The notes under the pieces: model-generated
Databases searched by the model: none
What the model saw: the letters and a program-made list of their open reading frames with translations, nothing else
Told to the model about the DNA's origin: nothing
Translations under genes and position numbers: made by a program
Shown here: positions 17,330 through 25,420 of the stretch, piece after piece
Position numbering within the stretch: position 1 is the first letter of the stretch
How the letters are laid out: the number at the start of each line of letters is the position of its first letter
Assembly (NCBI RefSeq): GCF_003044275.1
Contig: NZ_PZPL01000001.1
Span: 1,612,001 to 1,676,000 of the forward strand
DNA length: 64,000 nt
Direction of reading: 5' to 3'
Origin: Rathayibacter caricis DSM 15933
GTDB lineage: Bacteria > Actinomycetota > Actinomycetes > Actinomycetales > Microbacteriaceae

Positions 17330-17953
17330 ATGGACGCGCGCGAGCACGAGGTCCGCCGGCGGATGGACGCCCACGAGCTGTACACCGATGCGGGCGAGGG
17401 GCTCGCGGCGCTCGAGGAGGAGCGGATCCGCGGCAAGGAGCTCGCGCACGCCTACAACGCGACCGGGCCGCGCGAGGCGGGGGAGCGGCGCCGGCTGCTG
17501 CACGAGCTGTTCGAGTCGGTCGGCGAGGGCGTCTGGGTCGAGCCTCCGCTGCACGTCGCCTACGGCAACCGGGTGCGGCTGGGCGAGAACGTCTACGTGA
17601 ACTTCGGTCTGACGCTCGTCGATGACGTCGAGGTGGTGATCGGCGACCGGGTGATGATCGCTCCGAACGTCACGATCAGCACGACCGGGCACCCGGTCCA
17701 CCCGGAGCTGCGCCGCGACGGCACGCAGTTCTCGGCGCCGGTCGTGATCGAGGACGACGTCTGGATCGGGGCGGGCGCGATCCTGCTGCCGGGCGTCGTG
17801 GTCGGCGCGGGCTCCGTCGTGGCCGCGGGTGCGGTCGTGACGGCGAGCGTGCCTCCGCTGGTCGTCGTCGGAGGAGTGCCGGCGCGCGTGCTGCGGGCCA
17901 TCGGCGACGAGGACCGGGAGTGGGAGTACCGCGCGCCGCGGGTGCTCGGGTGA
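17330..17953 (+). CDS. Sugar O-acetyltransferase (maltose/galactoside acetyltransferase family)
   Basis: The 207-residue protein begins with the Mac domain (MDAREHEVRRRMDAHELYTD), followed by a left-handed beta-helix of hexapeptide repeats (VRLGENVYVNFGLTLVDD, VIGDRVMIAPNVTI) and the catalytic His in STTGHPVHPELR. The end VVVGGVPARVLRAIG is the typical LacA/Maa C-terminus. It transfers acetyl from acetyl-CoA to a sugar hydroxyl, classically to detoxify non-metabolised sugars. ATG 17330 follows a GAGGGGG stretch. It is divergent from the arabinoside lacI with an operator in between, so it is probably co-regulated with arabinoside uptake. Confidence 0.93.
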   Translation: MDAREHEVRRRMDAHELYTDAGEGLAALEEERIRGKELAHAYNATGPREAGERRRLLHELFESVGEGVWVEPPLHVAYGNRVRLGENVYVNFGLTLVDDVEVVIGDRVMIAPNVTISTTGHPVHPELRRDGTQFSAPVVIEDDVWIGAGAILLPGVVVGAGSVVAAGAVVTASVPPLVVVGGVPARVLRAIGDEDREWEYRAPRVLG

Positions 17954-17993
17954 CGGGGGAGCGAGCTGCCCGGCTGTGCAGGGCGACCAGCCC

Positions 17994-18222
17994 TGCTGAT
18001 CGAGTAGGCCGCGGAGGGGGGCGGACCTGCCTGCTGATCGAGTAGGCCGCGGAGCGGCCGTATCGAGATCCGCGGTGTCGGGCGGTGGTGGGTCTCGATA
18101 CGCCCCTGCGGGGCTACTCGACCAGCAGAGGGGGCGGACCTGCCTGCTGATCGAGTAGGCCGCAGAGGGGGGCGGACCTGCCTGCTGATCGAGTAGGCCG
18201 CGGAGCGGGCGTATCGAGATCC
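17994..18222. repeat. Cluster of five REP-like elements (locus C)
   Basis: This gap between the acetyltransferase and HAD genes holds full copies at 18032-18071, 18091-18127 (opposite orientation) and 18183-18222, and 3'-truncated copies at 17994-18016 and 18145-18167. The three full hairpins are GGCCGC/GCGGCC, GCCCC/GGGGC and a GCCCGC/GCGGCC variant with one mismatch. A segment GCGGACCTGCCTGCTGATCG is repeated at about 18021, 18134 and 18171, showing local duplication. No gene is visible in the 315-base gap. Confidence 0.85.
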
Positions 18223-18268
18223 GCGTGCTCGGGAGGGGGCGTTCTCCCGGGCTCGGTAGGCTCCGCGG

Positions 18269-19072
18269 GTGACCCGCTCCCGCCTGATCCTGCTCGACAT
18301 CGACGGCACGCTGATGGACGGCGGCGTCGTCGCGCCCTCGGCCGCCGAGGCCGTGGCGGGCGCCCGCCGCAACGGGCATCTGGTGCTGCTCGCGACCGGA
18401 CGCTCGCGTCCCGAGATCCCGCAGAAGGTGCTCGCCCTCGGCTTCGACGGAGTGGTCTCGGCCGCCGGTGGGTTCGTCGAGCTCGACGGCGAGCTCGTCT
18501 CGCGGAGCACGATGCCGGCGGACGCGGTGCGCGAGATCGTCGACTTCTTCGAGGCGCACCGGATCGAGTACACGCTGCAGGCGCACGACGCCGTGTTCAC
18601 GAGCGGCGGGCTCGCGGCGCGGGTCGCCGAGCTGCACGCGCGGCGGGGCGAGACGGTGGAGCCGGTCGTCGAGACGCCGCGCGGCCCGGTGCCGACCGAG
18701 GGGATCGCGAAGGCGACGTTCTTCGGCGACCACGACGACACCTTCGCGGTGGTGCGCGACGGCCTGGGCGAGCGCTTCCACGTGGTCACCGGCACCATCC
18801 CGTACCTCGGGCACGCGGGCGGCGAGGTGAGCCTGCCCGGCGTCGACAAGGGCGCGGCGCTCGTCGCGCTCGCCGAGCGGCTGGGGCGGGCGGTCGAGGA
18901 CACCGTGGCGATCGGGGACAGCTCGAACGACGTCGAGATGATCACCGCCGCCGGGCTCGGGATCGCGATGGGCAACGCCACCGACGACGTCCTCGCGATC
19001 GCCGACGACGTGACGACGTCGGTGCACGAGGACGGCGTGCGGACGGCGTTCCTCCGTCACGGCCTGATCTGA
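18269..19072 (+). CDS. Cof-type HAD superfamily phosphatase (HAD-IIB)
   Basis: The 267-residue protein has HAD motif I LLDIDGTLMDGG at the N-terminus, motif II LLATGRSRPE, the KG motif in GVDKGAALVALAERLG (motif III) and motif IV GDSSNDVEMITAAGLGIAMG. The cap inserted between motifs II and III fits the IIB (Cof) subfamily. Such enzymes dephosphorylate sugar phosphates or cofactor precursors; substrate is unknown. It starts at GTG 18269. It is monocistronic and convergent with the flavin enzyme gene, with a hairpin (19073-19098) between them. Confidence 0.9.
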   Translation: MTRSRLILLDIDGTLMDGGVVAPSAAEAVAGARRNGHLVLLATGRSRPEIPQKVLALGFDGVVSAAGGFVELDGELVSRSTMPADAVREIVDFFEAHRIEYTLQAHDAVFTSGGLAARVAELHARRGETVEPVVETPRGPVPTEGIAKATFFGDHDDTFAVVRDGLGERFHVVTGTIPYLGHAGGEVSLPGVDKGAALVALAERLGRAVEDTVAIGDSSNDVEMITAAGLGIAMGNATDDVLAIADDVTTSVHEDGVRTAFLRHGLI

Positions 19073-19098
19073 GGCGGCCCCGATCCTGCAGGGCCGCC
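19073..19098. terminator. Bidirectional hairpin between convergent genes
   Basis: GGCGGCCC (19073-19080) and GGGCCGCC (19091-19098) form a perfect 8-bp stem with a 10-base loop, starting directly after the HAD stop and ending eight bases before the stop of the convergent gene. No T-tract. Confidence 0.62.
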
Positions 19099-19106
19099 TC
19101 CGCGGA

Positions 19107-20186
19107 TCAGGTGTACCAGGAGGGCTCGGGCACGTCGCCCAGCAGGGCGAAGACGCCCACCTCGCGTCGCTTGTACGCGATCGGATCGTGCAGCGAGTGG
19201 GTGCGGAGGTTCCTCCAGTAGAGGTCGAGTCCGACCGTGTTCGCGCTCGCGCGGGCGCCGGTCAGCTCGAAGACGCGGGTCGCCGTCTCGAGTCCGTCCT
19301 CGACGATGCGGGCCTTGGCCGCCGCGACGCGCACGGCGATCTCGCCGCGGCGGCGGGGAGTGAGCTCCTCGCGCGGGGCGTGCAGCACGGCCGACAGCTC
19401 GGCTCCGGTCGCGTCGATCAGCGCCTCGGCCGCCCAGAGCTTGGCCTGCAGATCGCCGTAGCCCTCGAGGAGGTACCACTCGTCGGTCGCGCGCTCCTTG
19501 TCGTCGCCGCCGTACGGCCAGGCGCGAGTGCGCTCGCGGGTGTACCGGGCGGCGTGCTCCAGCGCGCCCTGCGCGATGCCGAGGTAGAACTCGGCGAAGA
19601 CCTGCTGGATCGTCGGCACGTTCAGCGAGTTGTAGACGAGCGGCTGGAACACGCGGTCGACGAAGCCGGCGGCGGCGGCCCACGGCACGCGCACGTCGCG
19701 GATCTCGACCGAGCCCGACTCCGTGAGGCGCTGGCCGAGGCTGTCCCAGTCGCGGCCGAAGACGATGCCGTCCTGCGCGGTCGGCACGATCGCGAAGACG
19801 TGCGTGTCCGTGCCCTCGAGGATCCCCTCGAGCACCGTCAGGTCGCTGACCACGCCTCCCGTCGAGAACGACTTGCGGCCAGAGAACACGAGCTCGTCGC
19901 CCTCCTCGCGGATCGAGAGGTCGGAGTCGCGCGGGTTCACGGCGCCGCCGTAGAGCAGGTTCCCCTCGGTGGCGAGCTGCTCGACGGCCGCGATCTGCTC
20001 AGGGGTGCCGACGAGTCGCGCCGCCCACGCCCAGAGGTAGTGGTAGCCGAGCAGCTGGCCGATCGAGCCGTCGGCGCGCGCGACGGTGCGGATCACGCGC
20101 AGCGCGGTGGTCCACTCCTGGCCGCCGCCGCCGTGCTCGCGCGGGCCGAGCAGGGTGACGAGCCCGGCATTCTTCAGCAGGGCCAC
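19107..20186 (-). CDS. Acyl-CoA dehydrogenase-fold flavin oxidoreductase, DszC/SfnC-like (5' end out of frame)
   Basis: The 359 residues in this frame show the acyl-CoA dehydrogenase fold as used by FMNH2-dependent monooxygenases of sulfur acquisition (DszC, SfnC): NAGLVTLLGPREHGGGG, VARADGSIGQLLGYHYLW, SFSTGGVVSDLTV and the C-terminal helical bundle. It probably oxidises a small sulfur or acyl compound with reduced flavin. GTG 20186 is the first available start in frame, but it falls inside a conserved region: clear coding sequence for about 75 more residues lies upstream in the same frame without any start codon (see 20187-20413). One base appears to be missing near the true start. Full-length relatives have about 400 residues. 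Confidence 0.78.
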   Translation of the reverse strand: MALLKNAGLVTLLGPREHGGGGQEWTTALRVIRTVARADGSIGQLLGYHYLWAWAARLVGTPEQIAAVEQLATEGNLLYGGAVNPRDSDLSIREEGDELVFSGRKSFSTGGVVSDLTVLEGILEGTDTHVFAIVPTAQDGIVFGRDWDSLGQRLTESGSVEIRDVRVPWAAAAGFVDRVFQPLVYNSLNVPTIQQVFAEFYLGIAQGALEHAARYTRERTRAWPYGGDDKERATDEWYLLEGYGDLQAKLWAAEALIDATGAELSAVLHAPREELTPRRRGEIAVRVAAAKARIVEDGLETATRVFELTGARASANTVGLDLYWRNLRTHSLHDPIAYKRREVGVFALLGDVPEPSWYT

Positions 20187-20413
20187 CTCGGTGAAGGGCG
20201 CGGCTCCGGCGCGGTCGCGCTCGAGGGCGTTGACGGCGAGGACCGAGGCGACCTCGTCGGCACGGGCGATCCACTCCGCGGGAGAGGCGGGGCGCGGGGC
20301 GCCGGACCAGCGGTCGGTGAGCGGGTCGCCCAGCGCGGTGGCGCGCGCGGCGGGCTCGTGGCCGGTGGGCGGGGTGGTGGTGCCGGTGGGCGTGGGAGCG
20401 GAGGGGTGCTCAC
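20187..20413 (-). other. Probable frameshifted 5' end of the DszC/SfnC-like gene
   Basis: On the minus strand, GTG 20413 is preceded by AGAGGA and opens a frame that soon becomes an Arg/Pro-rich shadow. The other frame, continuous with the 19107-20186 gene, reads GDPLTDRWSG, EWIARADEVASVLAVNALE and RDRAGAAPFTEVALLKNAG, which is typical N-terminal sequence for this fold but has no start codon. Adding one C to the CCCC run (plus-strand G run at 20403-20406) would join the GTG start to that frame. It could be a sequencing or assembly error, phase variation or a real mutation. Confidence 0.6.
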
Positions 20414-20555
20414 GGTGGTCCTCTCTCGAACGGTGCGGCGACTCTCGCAGCCGGGCGCGGCGGACGCACCGCGTGCGTCGGGCAGTGACGGCGTGTGACT
20501 CCGGGTGTCGTCGCGGGCGGTGGAGCGGCCGTGATGAATCGATGCGCTGCCGATT

Positions 20556-20572
20556 TTGACAATCGTTATCAA
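20556..20572. promoter_or_regulatory. Zur/Fur-type box upstream of znuA
   Basis: TTGACAATCGTTATCAA is a 17-base imperfect palindrome in an AT-rich island of an otherwise GC-rich gap, close to the Fur-family consensus with TGA..AT..TTATCA halves. It lies 58 bases before the znuA start and between znuA and the divergent flavin enzyme gene. A zur gene ends this operon, so zinc-dependent repression is the simplest reading. Confidence 0.72.
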
Positions 20573-20629
20573 TAGTCGCTACCGTGAAGTCACCCCGACC
20601 GTCCGACTCCGGACTCAGATTGGCTCTCC

Positions 20630-21613
20630 GTGACGACCCGCACCCGCACCCTCTCCGCTGCCGCCCTCGTCGGCGCCGCGGCCCTCGCCCTCTCGGCCTG
20701 CTCCGGCTCCGGCTCGGCGAGCGACGACTCCGGCCTCGTCTCGATCGTCGCCTCGACGAACGTGTACGGCGACCTCGCGCAGAGCGTCGGCGGCGACCTC
20801 GTCGAGGTGACGAGCATCATCGACAGCCCGGAGAAGGACCCGCACGAGTACGAGGCCACCGCGCGCGACCAGCTCGCCGTCTCGGACGCGCAGCTCGTGA
20901 TCGAGAACGGCGGCGGCTACGACCCCTTCATCGACACGATGATCGACGCGTCCGGCTCCGAGGCGCCCGTCGTCACGGCGACCGTCGTCGCCGGTCTCGA
21001 GGACGAGCACGCGCACGAGGAGGAGTACTCCGACGAGGAGGGCGCCGAGGAGGAGGGTCACTCGGACGAGGACGGCCACGAGCACGCCGCCTACAACGAG
21101 CACGTCTGGTACGACCTCGCCGTCGCCCGCGACGTCGCGACCGGGATCGCCGACGAGCTCTCGAGCATCGACCCCGACAACGCGTCGACCTACTCCGCCA
21201 ACGCCGAGGTGCTCGCCGCCGACCTCGACGCGCTGATCGAGCGCGAGCAGGAGCTCAAAGGCACCCTCGAGGGCCGCTCCATCGCGATCACTGAGCCGGT
21301 GCCGCTGTACATGACCGAGGCGCTCGGCCTCGTTGACGCGACTCCGGAGGAGTTCAGCGAGGCGATCGAGGAGGGCACCGACGTGCCCGCCACCCTGCTG
21401 CAGGAGACGCTCGCCCTGTTCTCGGACGGCGCCGTCGACGCCCTCGTCTACAACGCGCAGACCTCCGACGCGCAGACCGAGGCGGTGCTCGAGGCGGCGA
21501 AGTCGGCCGGGATCCCCGAGGTCGCCGTCACCGAGACCCTGCCCGACGGCGACGATTACGTCGGTTGGATGACCGCGAACCTCGACGCCGTCGAGGGGGC
21601 GCTCTCGTCGTGA
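20630..21613 (+). CDS. znuA: Zinc ABC transporter substrate-binding lipoprotein
   Basis: The 327-residue protein starts at GTG 20630 with a lipoprotein signal (lipobox ALSAC, Cys about residue 24). The mature part follows the ZnuA/TroA fold: IVASTNVYGDLAQSVGGD, DPHEYEATARDQ with the first metal His, and later EHVWYDLAVARDVA with another metal His. Between them lies an acidic His-rich loop (about residues 125-160, DEHAHEEEYSDEEGAEEE and HSDEDGHEHAA), typical of zinc binders. TEPVPLYMTEALGL marks the C-terminal lobe. It captures zinc (less likely manganese) and is the first gene of znuA-znuC-znuB-zur. Confidence 0.92.
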   Translation: MTTRTRTLSAAALVGAAALALSACSGSGSASDDSGLVSIVASTNVYGDLAQSVGGDLVEVTSIIDSPEKDPHEYEATARDQLAVSDAQLVIENGGGYDPFIDTMIDASGSEAPVVTATVVAGLEDEHAHEEEYSDEEGAEEEGHSDEDGHEHAAYNEHVWYDLAVARDVATGIADELSSIDPDNASTYSANAEVLAADLDALIEREQELKGTLEGRSIAITEPVPLYMTEALGLVDATPEEFSEAIEEGTDVPATLLQETLALFSDGAVDALVYNAQTSDAQTEAVLEAAKSAGIPEVAVTETLPDGDDYVGWMTANLDAVEGALSS

Positions 21614-22554
21614 CGCCTCCGTCCCCGATCGATCGGCCCGCCTCCCCGGAGGCGGGCCTTCCGGCGTCTCCGGCCGTGCTGCGGATGCGCGGCGCGGGCC
21701 TCCGCTTCGGCTCCCGCGAGCTGTGGGGCGGAGTCGACCTCGACGTGCAGGCGGGCGAGTTCGTCGCCGTGCTCGGCGCGAACGGATCCGGCAAGACCAG
21801 CCTGCTGAAGGCGGTCCTGGGCCAGCAGCCGTTGAGCACGGGCGAGCTGCAGGTGCTCGGCGCCCCCGTGCACCGCGGCAACCGCCGCATCGGCAATGCG
21901 CACATCGGTTATGTCCCGCAGCAGAAGCTCGCCGACGACGGCACTCCGCTGCGCGCCCGCGACCTCATCGGGCTCGGGATCGACGGCCACCGATTCGGAT
22001 TGCCGCTGCCTTCTCGCGCCCGCCGCGAGCAGGTCGACGCCCTGCTCGCCGCCGTCGGGGCGACCGACTACGCCGACGCCCCGCTCGGCAGCCTGTCCGG
22101 AGGCGAGCAGCAGCGCGTCCGCGTCGGCCAGGCCCTCGCGGGCGACCCGGCGCTCCTGCTCTGCGACGAGCCTCTGATCGCCCTCGACCTCGCGCACCAG
22201 CGCGCGGTCAGCGAGCTGATCGACCGGCACCGGCGGGAGCGCAACCTCGGCGTCCTCTTCGTGACGCACGACGTGAATCCGGTGCTGCGGATGGTCGACC
22301 GCGTGCTGTACCTCGCCGGCGGTCGGTTCCGCATCGGCACGCCCGACGAGGTGCTGCGATCGGAGGTCCTCAGCGATCTGTACGACGCGCCCGTCGACGT
22401 GATCCGCGCCCGCGGCCGGATCATCGTGGTCGGCGCCCCCGACCACTCGCACGTGCACGAGCACGAGGCGGAGCACCGGCACGGATCGGAGCACCGGCAC
22501 GAGCCCGAGCGCCGGCGCGAGCACCGCCACGACACCCCGGAGGAGCGCGCCTGA
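21610..22554 (+). CDS. znuC: Zinc ABC transporter ATP-binding protein
   Basis: The 314-residue protein has Walker A GANGSGKTSLLKAVLG, Q-loop YVPQQKLADDG, signature LSGGEQQRVRVGQALAG, Walker B LLLCDEPLIALD and switch VTHDVNP. The last 35 residues are a His/Glu/Arg-rich tail (DHSHVHEHEAEHRHG, EHRHEPERRREHRHD) likely to bind zinc in the cytoplasm. I start at GTG 21610, which overlaps the znuA stop and has GAGGGGG nine bases upstream; GTG 21676 and ATG 21685 are alternatives that would place the hairpin 21635-21658 between genes. It energises zinc import by the znuB product. Confidence 0.9.
   Translation: MTPPSPIDRPASPEAGLPASPAVLRMRGAGLRFGSRELWGGVDLDVQAGEFVAVLGANGSGKTSLLKAVLGQQPLSTGELQVLGAPVHRGNRRIGNAHIGYVPQQKLADDGTPLRARDLIGLGIDGHRFGLPLPSRARREQVDALLAAVGATDYADAPLGSLSGGEQQRVRVGQALAGDPALLLCDEPLIALDLAHQRAVSELIDRHRRERNLGVLFVTHDVNPVLRMVDRVLYLAGGRFRIGTPDEVLRSEVLSDLYDAPVDVIRARGRIIVVGAPDHSHVHEHEAEHRHGSEHRHEPERRREHRHDTPEERA
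21635..21658. terminator. Strong hairpin just after znuA, within the 5' part of znuC
   Basis: GGCCCGCCTCC (21635-21645) and GGAGGCGGGCC (21648-21658) form an 11-bp perfect stem with a 2-base spacer (in practice a 4-base loop). It lies 22 bases after the znuA stop. It could act as an attenuator that lowers znuC/znuB relative to znuA. Confidence 0.55.
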
Positions 22555-23426
22555 TGGACGACGTCTGGTCGCAGATCTTCGACTTCTCGGACTACGGAGC
22601 CCTGCTGGCGCTGCTGCGGAACTCGGTCATCGCCGGCGCCGTCCTCGGCGTGGTCGGCGGGCTGATCGGCGTCTTCGTGATGTCGCGCGACATGGCCTTC
22701 GCGGTGCACGGCATCAGCGAGCTGTCCTTCGCGGGCGCCTCCGCGGGACTGCTGCTCGGGATCGGAGTGGTGCAGGGCTCGATCGTCGGCTCGCTCGTCG
22801 CGGCGCTGCTGATCGGCCTGCTCGGCTCCCGGGCCCGCGATCGCAATTCGATCATCGCTGTGCTCATGCCGTTCGGCCTGGGCATCGGGATCCTCTGCCT
22901 CGCGCTCTACCCGGGGCGCAGCGCGAACAAGTTCGGCCTGCTCACGGGGCAGATCGTCGCGGTCGACGACCCCCAGCTCGGCTGGCTCATCGCGATCTCG
23001 GTCGTCGTCGTGATCGGCCTCGCGCTGATCTGGCGCCCGCTGACCTTCGCCAGCGTGGACGCCGACGTGGCGGCGGCCCGCGGAGTGCCGACCCGAGCGC
23101 TCTCGATCGTCTTCATGCTGCTGCTCGGGCTGGCCGTGGCCGTGTCGGTGCAGGTCGTCGGCTCGCTCCTGGTGCTCGCGATCCTGGTGACGCCGGCCGC
23201 CGCCGCCCTGCGGATCTCGGCGTCGCCGGTGATCGTGCCGCTGCTGAGCACGCTCTTCGCGGTCGGGTCGCTGGTCGGCGGGATCCTGCTGGCGCTGGGC
23301 GGCTCGGTGCCGATCAGCCCGTACGTGACGACGATCTCGTTCACGATCTACGTCGTCTGCCGGATCGCCGGGCGGCGGGGAGTCCGGCGTCGCCGCTCAC
23401 CGGCGCTCGCCGGGGCGGGGGTATAG
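22554..23426 (+). CDS. znuB: Zinc ABC transporter permease
   Basis: The 290-residue protein is an ABC-3 type permease with about eight membrane segments. Visible family marks are VMSRDMAFAVHGISELSFAGA near residue 45, GILCLALYPGRSANKFGLLTGQ and RGVPTRALSIVFMLLLGLAVAVSVQVVG with VTPAAAALR toward the C-terminus. ATG 22554 overlaps the znuC stop (TGATG). It forms the dimeric channel for zinc with znuC. The zur gene starts 35 bases after its stop. Confidence 0.92.
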   Translation: MDDVWSQIFDFSDYGALLALLRNSVIAGAVLGVVGGLIGVFVMSRDMAFAVHGISELSFAGASAGLLLGIGVVQGSIVGSLVAALLIGLLGSRARDRNSIIAVLMPFGLGIGILCLALYPGRSANKFGLLTGQIVAVDDPQLGWLIAISVVVVIGLALIWRPLTFASVDADVAAARGVPTRALSIVFMLLLGLAVAVSVQVVGSLLVLAILVTPAAAALRISASPVIVPLLSTLFAVGSLVGGILLALGGSVPISPYVTTISFTIYVVCRIAGRRGVRRRRSPALAGAGV

Positions 23427-23460
23427 CGTGGCCCGGGTCGTGAGACGGGAAGGTGGTCCG

Positions 23461-23859
23461 GTGGTCAAGCGGAACACGTGGCAGAGGGAAGCGGTGCGCG
23501 AGGCGCTGACCGGGCGCGACGACTTCGTCAGCGCGCAGGGGCTGCACAGCGCGCTGCACGCGTCCGGATCGCCGATCGGCCTGGCGACGGTGTACCGCGC
23601 GCTCGCCGACCTCGCGGTCGAGGGCGAGGCCGACTCGCTGCAGTCGCCCGACGGCGAGAGCCTCTACCGGGCCTGCACTCCGGGCACGCACCACCACCAC
23701 CTGATCTGCCGGCGCTGCGGGCTGACCGTGGAGATCGCGGCCGACGAGGTCGAGACCTGGGCGCGCTCCGTCGCGGGCCAGCACGGCTTCACGGACGCGC
23801 ACCACGTCGTCGACGTGTTCGGCCTCTGCGCCGAGTGCACGCGGGCGACCGCGGACTGA
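23461..23859 (+). CDS. zur: Fur family regulator, zinc uptake regulator Zur
   Basis: The 132-residue protein has the Fur-family winged helix (VKRNTWQREAVREAL, PIGLATVYRALADLA) and the C-terminal metal domain with the HHHHLICRRCG and CAEC Cys pairs that hold structural zinc. DAHHVVDVFGLC supplies further metal ligands. I choose GTG 23461 because GGGAAGG lies seven bases upstream; GTG 23428 would add 11 residues without conserved sequence. Last gene of the zinc operon, it should repress znuACB through the box at 20556-20572 when zinc is sufficient. Confidence 0.9.
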   Translation: MVKRNTWQREAVREALTGRDDFVSAQGLHSALHASGSPIGLATVYRALADLAVEGEADSLQSPDGESLYRACTPGTHHHHLICRRCGLTVEIAADEVETWARSVAGQHGFTDAHHVVDVFGLCAECTRATAD

Positions 23860-23884
23860 CGCGCTCCAGGCCGGCGGTCGGCTG

Positions 23885-24370
23885 CTACGCCGGCAGGAAG
23901 ACGCCGGCCGCGCGGTCCTTCACGACCGCTCCAGCGGGCAGGACCCGGCCGCTCATCGCGACGTAGACGCCCGGCGGCAGCAGCTGCACAGCGGCCACCG
24001 CGGCGCCGAGGTTGAAGGACGCGTCGCTGTCGCGCATCCGCGCCGGCTGCATCGCTCCGGTCAGCACCACCACGCGGTCGCGGACGGTCCCGATCGCCTC
24101 GGCCGTGGCGGTCATGGTGTCGGTGCCGTGCGTGAGGACGATGCGGTCCTCCTCCGCCTCGAGGACCCGCTGCCGGATGAGGGCGCGATCGTCGTCGTCG
24201 AGGTCGAGGCTGTCCTTCGCGAGCACTTCCTCGATGCGGAACTCGAGCGTCGAGAGCACGGGCTCGAGCAGGCGCGGGACGGTCGGCGCGCCGATCACGA
24301 GCTCGCCCGCGAGCGAGTACTCCTTGTCGATCGTGCCGCCGGTGGTGAGGACGAGGATGCGATCTGTCAC
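23885..24370 (-). CDS. Asparaginase-like protein, N-terminal domain only
   Basis: The 161-residue protein carries the conserved asparaginase active-site motifs: LVLTTGGTIDKEYS at the N-terminus (first catalytic Thr) and VLTHGTDTMTATAEAIG (Thr-Asp pair), then VVLTGAMQPAR. It ends at about the point where the normal two-domain asparaginase (about 330 residues) would begin its smaller C-terminal domain, and the stop is followed by an unrelated convergent gene. One-domain asparaginase-like proteins are a known family with unclear substrate. I see no sign of a broken second domain downstream, so this looks like a genuine short form rather than a truncated pseudogene. Confidence 0.83.
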   Translation of the reverse strand: MTDRILVLTTGGTIDKEYSLAGELVIGAPTVPRLLEPVLSTLEFRIEEVLAKDSLDLDDDDRALIRQRVLEAEEDRIVLTHGTDTMTATAEAIGTVRDRVVVLTGAMQPARMRDSDASFNLGAAVAAVQLLPPGVYVAMSGRVLPAGAVVKDRAAGVFLPA

Positions 24371-24431
24371 TCCCTCACAGTAGGGCGGGCCTCCGACACG
24401 GGGCGCGCGGGCCGCATGTCGTCGGATCCGG

Positions 24432-25379
24432 CTAGAGCTCGTCCGGCCGGGCGGGAGCCGGCTGCCGGGGGATCGCGCGATGGCCCCAGCGGTTCCACGC
24501 CGCGATGTAGATGGCGAGTCCGGTGACGAGCCCGGCGATCACCCACAGCACGACGAGGTAGTCGATCCACGAGCCGACCGGCGGCGAGCCGGGGAGGAAG
24601 TTCCGCAGCGGGATGACCGCGAAGAGCATGGCGCCGATCCAGCTGGTGAGGGTCGCCTCCACCCTCCGGCGGCCGGTGTAGGCGCTGATGGCGACGAACA
24701 GGACCAGCACCGGGGTGACCGCCATCATCCCGAGCAGCACGATCCCGAACGCGACCGTGCTCGCCGAGCGGGTCGCGGTGATGATGACCGAGGTCAGCGC
24801 TTCATCGCCGTCGGCGGTGGGCACGCTGTCGCCGGGCTGCGCGGCCGTCACGGTGTTCAAGTGCCACCCCGGCACGGAGTCGTCGATGCAGACCCGGGTG
24901 GGCACCGCGGTGTGCTCGTGGTCGTCGTGATCGTCCTCGCCGAGGAAGGCGAACGTCGTCAGGTCGGCCCGGTAGCTGTCGAAGGGCCACTCCTCGACGG
25001 TCCCCTCGGCGAAGTCCGACTGCACGGAGCTGTCGAGCACTTCGCCCGCCGGGAAGGTCAGGACGCTCGGCCCGTCGACCGGGAAGGTCACCAGGCTGAT
25101 CGTCTCCTCGGCCGTGTACCCGTCGGAGGAGGTCAGGCCCTTCGAGGGCACCAGCGTCATCTGGAACTCGAGCCGCTGGCGGGCCGCGTCCACCTCCGCC
25201 GGCTGGAGCTTCACGGTGACCGGGTCGGCGCCCGCGATGACCGTCTCGCAGCCCTCGCTCGAGTCCCGGATGCCGCCCGCGTACGTCAGCACGACCGTCG
25301 CGTACACGAGGACCGCCGCCAGGACGGCGAGGAGGACCGGCCATCGACGGCGCCGGGGACGGGGACGCGGGCCGGTCAT
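24432..25379 (-). CDS. DUF4436-like membrane protein
   Basis: The 315-residue protein has one N-terminal membrane helix (WPVLLAVLAAVLVYATVVLTY), an extracellular domain of about 190 residues, and three C-terminal membrane helices (STVAFGIVLLGMMAVTPVLV, WIGAMLFAVIPLRNFLPGSP, VVLWVIAGLVTGLAIYIAAW). The motif AVIPLRNFLPGSPPVGSWID is characteristic of the DUF4436 family of actinobacteria. Its function is unknown. The extracellular domain has a small Asp/His patch (EDDHDDHEH). I start at ATG 25379; the open frame upstream overlaps another gene. It stands alone between the asparaginase-like and sugar ABC genes. Confidence 0.8.
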   Translation of the reverse strand: MTGPRPRPRRRRWPVLLAVLAAVLVYATVVLTYAGGIRDSSEGCETVIAGADPVTVKLQPAEVDAARQRLEFQMTLVPSKGLTSSDGYTAEETISLVTFPVDGPSVLTFPAGEVLDSSVQSDFAEGTVEEWPFDSYRADLTTFAFLGEDDHDDHEHTAVPTRVCIDDSVPGWHLNTVTAAQPGDSVPTADGDEALTSVIITATRSASTVAFGIVLLGMMAVTPVLVLFVAISAYTGRRRVEATLTSWIGAMLFAVIPLRNFLPGSPPVGSWIDYLVVLWVIAGLVTGLAIYIAAWNRWGHRAIPRQPAPARPDEL

Positions 25380-25420
25380 CTGCCGAGCATAGGGGGCTGC
25401 CCGACCCGGCCCCCCGACCC

